Shown: positions 63,330-64,000 of the stretch, one piece after another
Layout: each line of letters begins with the position of its first letter
Numbering within the stretch: the first letter of the stretch is position 1
DNA from: Lutraria lutraria
Lineage: Eukaryota > Mollusca > Bivalvia > Venerida > Mactridae
Direction of reading: 5' to 3'
NCBI GenBank assembly: GCA_964023205.1
Contig: OZ026850.1
Span: 9,559,270-9,623,269 of the forward strand
DNA length: 64,000 nucleotides
Position numbers and translations under genes: made by a program
The notes under the pieces: model-generated
Databases searched by the model: none
The model's input: only the letters and a program-made list of their open reading frames with translations
What the model was told of the DNA's origin: nothing

Positions 63330-64000
63330 TTATATCCAGAGATCTGAAAATTTTCTCCATGTTTTGGAAAATTTTATCATTGTGCCACTTTTGCAAGCCT
63401 GGTATTTTTCACACATTAACTGGTTTTTAAACCTTGACTTAAAGAGGTCAACATTTGGTATCATATTTTTCTGTTTAAATTTAAAAATAAATTGTTTAGC
63501 TATAAGCAAAACATAATTAGTTGGGACATCAAATTTCTTATTTCCAAGTAGAATATCTAGTTTAGAATAAGTTTTTATAGAATAACCAAATGTATGATTT
63601 AACCAAGATATCAAGGAATGCCAAAAACAAATCTACATTCAAAGAATAAATGCACCATAGTTTCTGAATTTTGGTTACACAATGAACATGAATCATTATC
63701 TTTAAGTCCTATTTTACTTAACAACCGGTTTGTGCCTAATATTCTATGGTTTATTCTATATTGTAGCCATTGGAGACTTGAATCCTTGGTGGTATGGAAT
63801 GGGATATCATAAAAAAGTCCAATTGAAGTTTTGATGCAGACTAAGATCAGTAATCCACTTTCTTTGGGATTTTAGTTGTAATGAAGTTTTATGTAAAAGA
63901 CAATCATAAATTCTTCTACATCCTTTTGTAGTACCATAGATAGTTTTAATAACTGAGGGGAAAATAGGTAAATGTGATTTATTCAATGGGGTTTGAATTG
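63330..64000 (-). pseudogene. LINE (non-LTR retrotransposon) C-terminal fragment
   Basis: Minus-strand translation from the window edge gives a segment typical of the region after the reverse transcriptase in animal LINEs: WITDLSLHQNFNW, then LQWLQYRINHRILGTNRLL, then a zinc-knuckle-like C-x2-C...H-x4-C (CSLC...HLFFEC), then FWHSLISWLN and a basic tail (QFIFKFKQKN). The reading needs at least two frameshifts, at a T run near 63811-63817 and near 63625-63631, so it is inactive. The reverse transcriptase core would lie beyond 64000. The C-C-H-C segment is known from CR1, L2 and jockey-like LINEs. The exact clade is not resolved. Confidence 0.8.

Overview
This is eukaryotic nuclear DNA: AT-rich, mostly non-coding, with GT-AG introns, SINEs, MITEs, a decayed LINE and long tandem arrays, and no bacterial-style gene packing. 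The LINE C-terminus, the AAAC-tailed SINE with a tRNA-like head and the mix of short inverted-repeat elements suggest an invertebrate animal, most likely a mollusc or another lophotrochozoan. The species call is an inference and is not proven by any single feature.

Layout. 1-22.4 kb holds a 2.8 kb array of a 17-bp minisatellite (1066-3855), several small transposable elements, an eight-copy 73-bp tandem repeat (13608-14176) and a 2.2 kb terminal-inverted-repeat element with a TAAT target duplication (14974-17194). It also holds four copies of a CAGT-ended MITE family, a candidate minus-strand terminal exon with a poly(A) signal (19637-19858) and a tRNA-like sequence (20158-20231).

22.46-48.12 kb is one uninterrupted satellite array of a 45-bp unit, about 570 copies. 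The period is divisible by three and the unit lacks stop codons in particular frames on both strands, so very long open frames appear on both strands. I read these as artefacts. The array has internal higher-order duplications (offsets of 2650, 2655, 1845, 1530, 540 and 360 bp) and patchy variant distribution. Read on the minus strand, it lies between a tRNA-like box A/box B head (48181-48262) and an A-rich, AAAC-like tract (22398-22440). That suggests the array may have grown inside or at the tail of a SINE-like element.

48.1-64 kb holds an AAAC-tailed SINE and a second truncated copy of it, a GAGG-type inverted-repeat element, a foldback element, and two nearly full-length copies of a 1.14 kb TTAA-flanked non-autonomous DNA transposon. 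It also holds a CpG-rich block, one convincing protein-coding gene and, at the right edge, the C-terminal part of a frameshifted LINE. The gene has three exons (57252-58996) and encodes a 212-residue secreted protein with a Gly/Ser repeat region, a poly-Ser run and a C-terminal four-cysteine region.

No pathway or operon-like cooperation between genes is visible. The window is mainly a record of repeat turnover around one small secreted-protein gene and one gene end.
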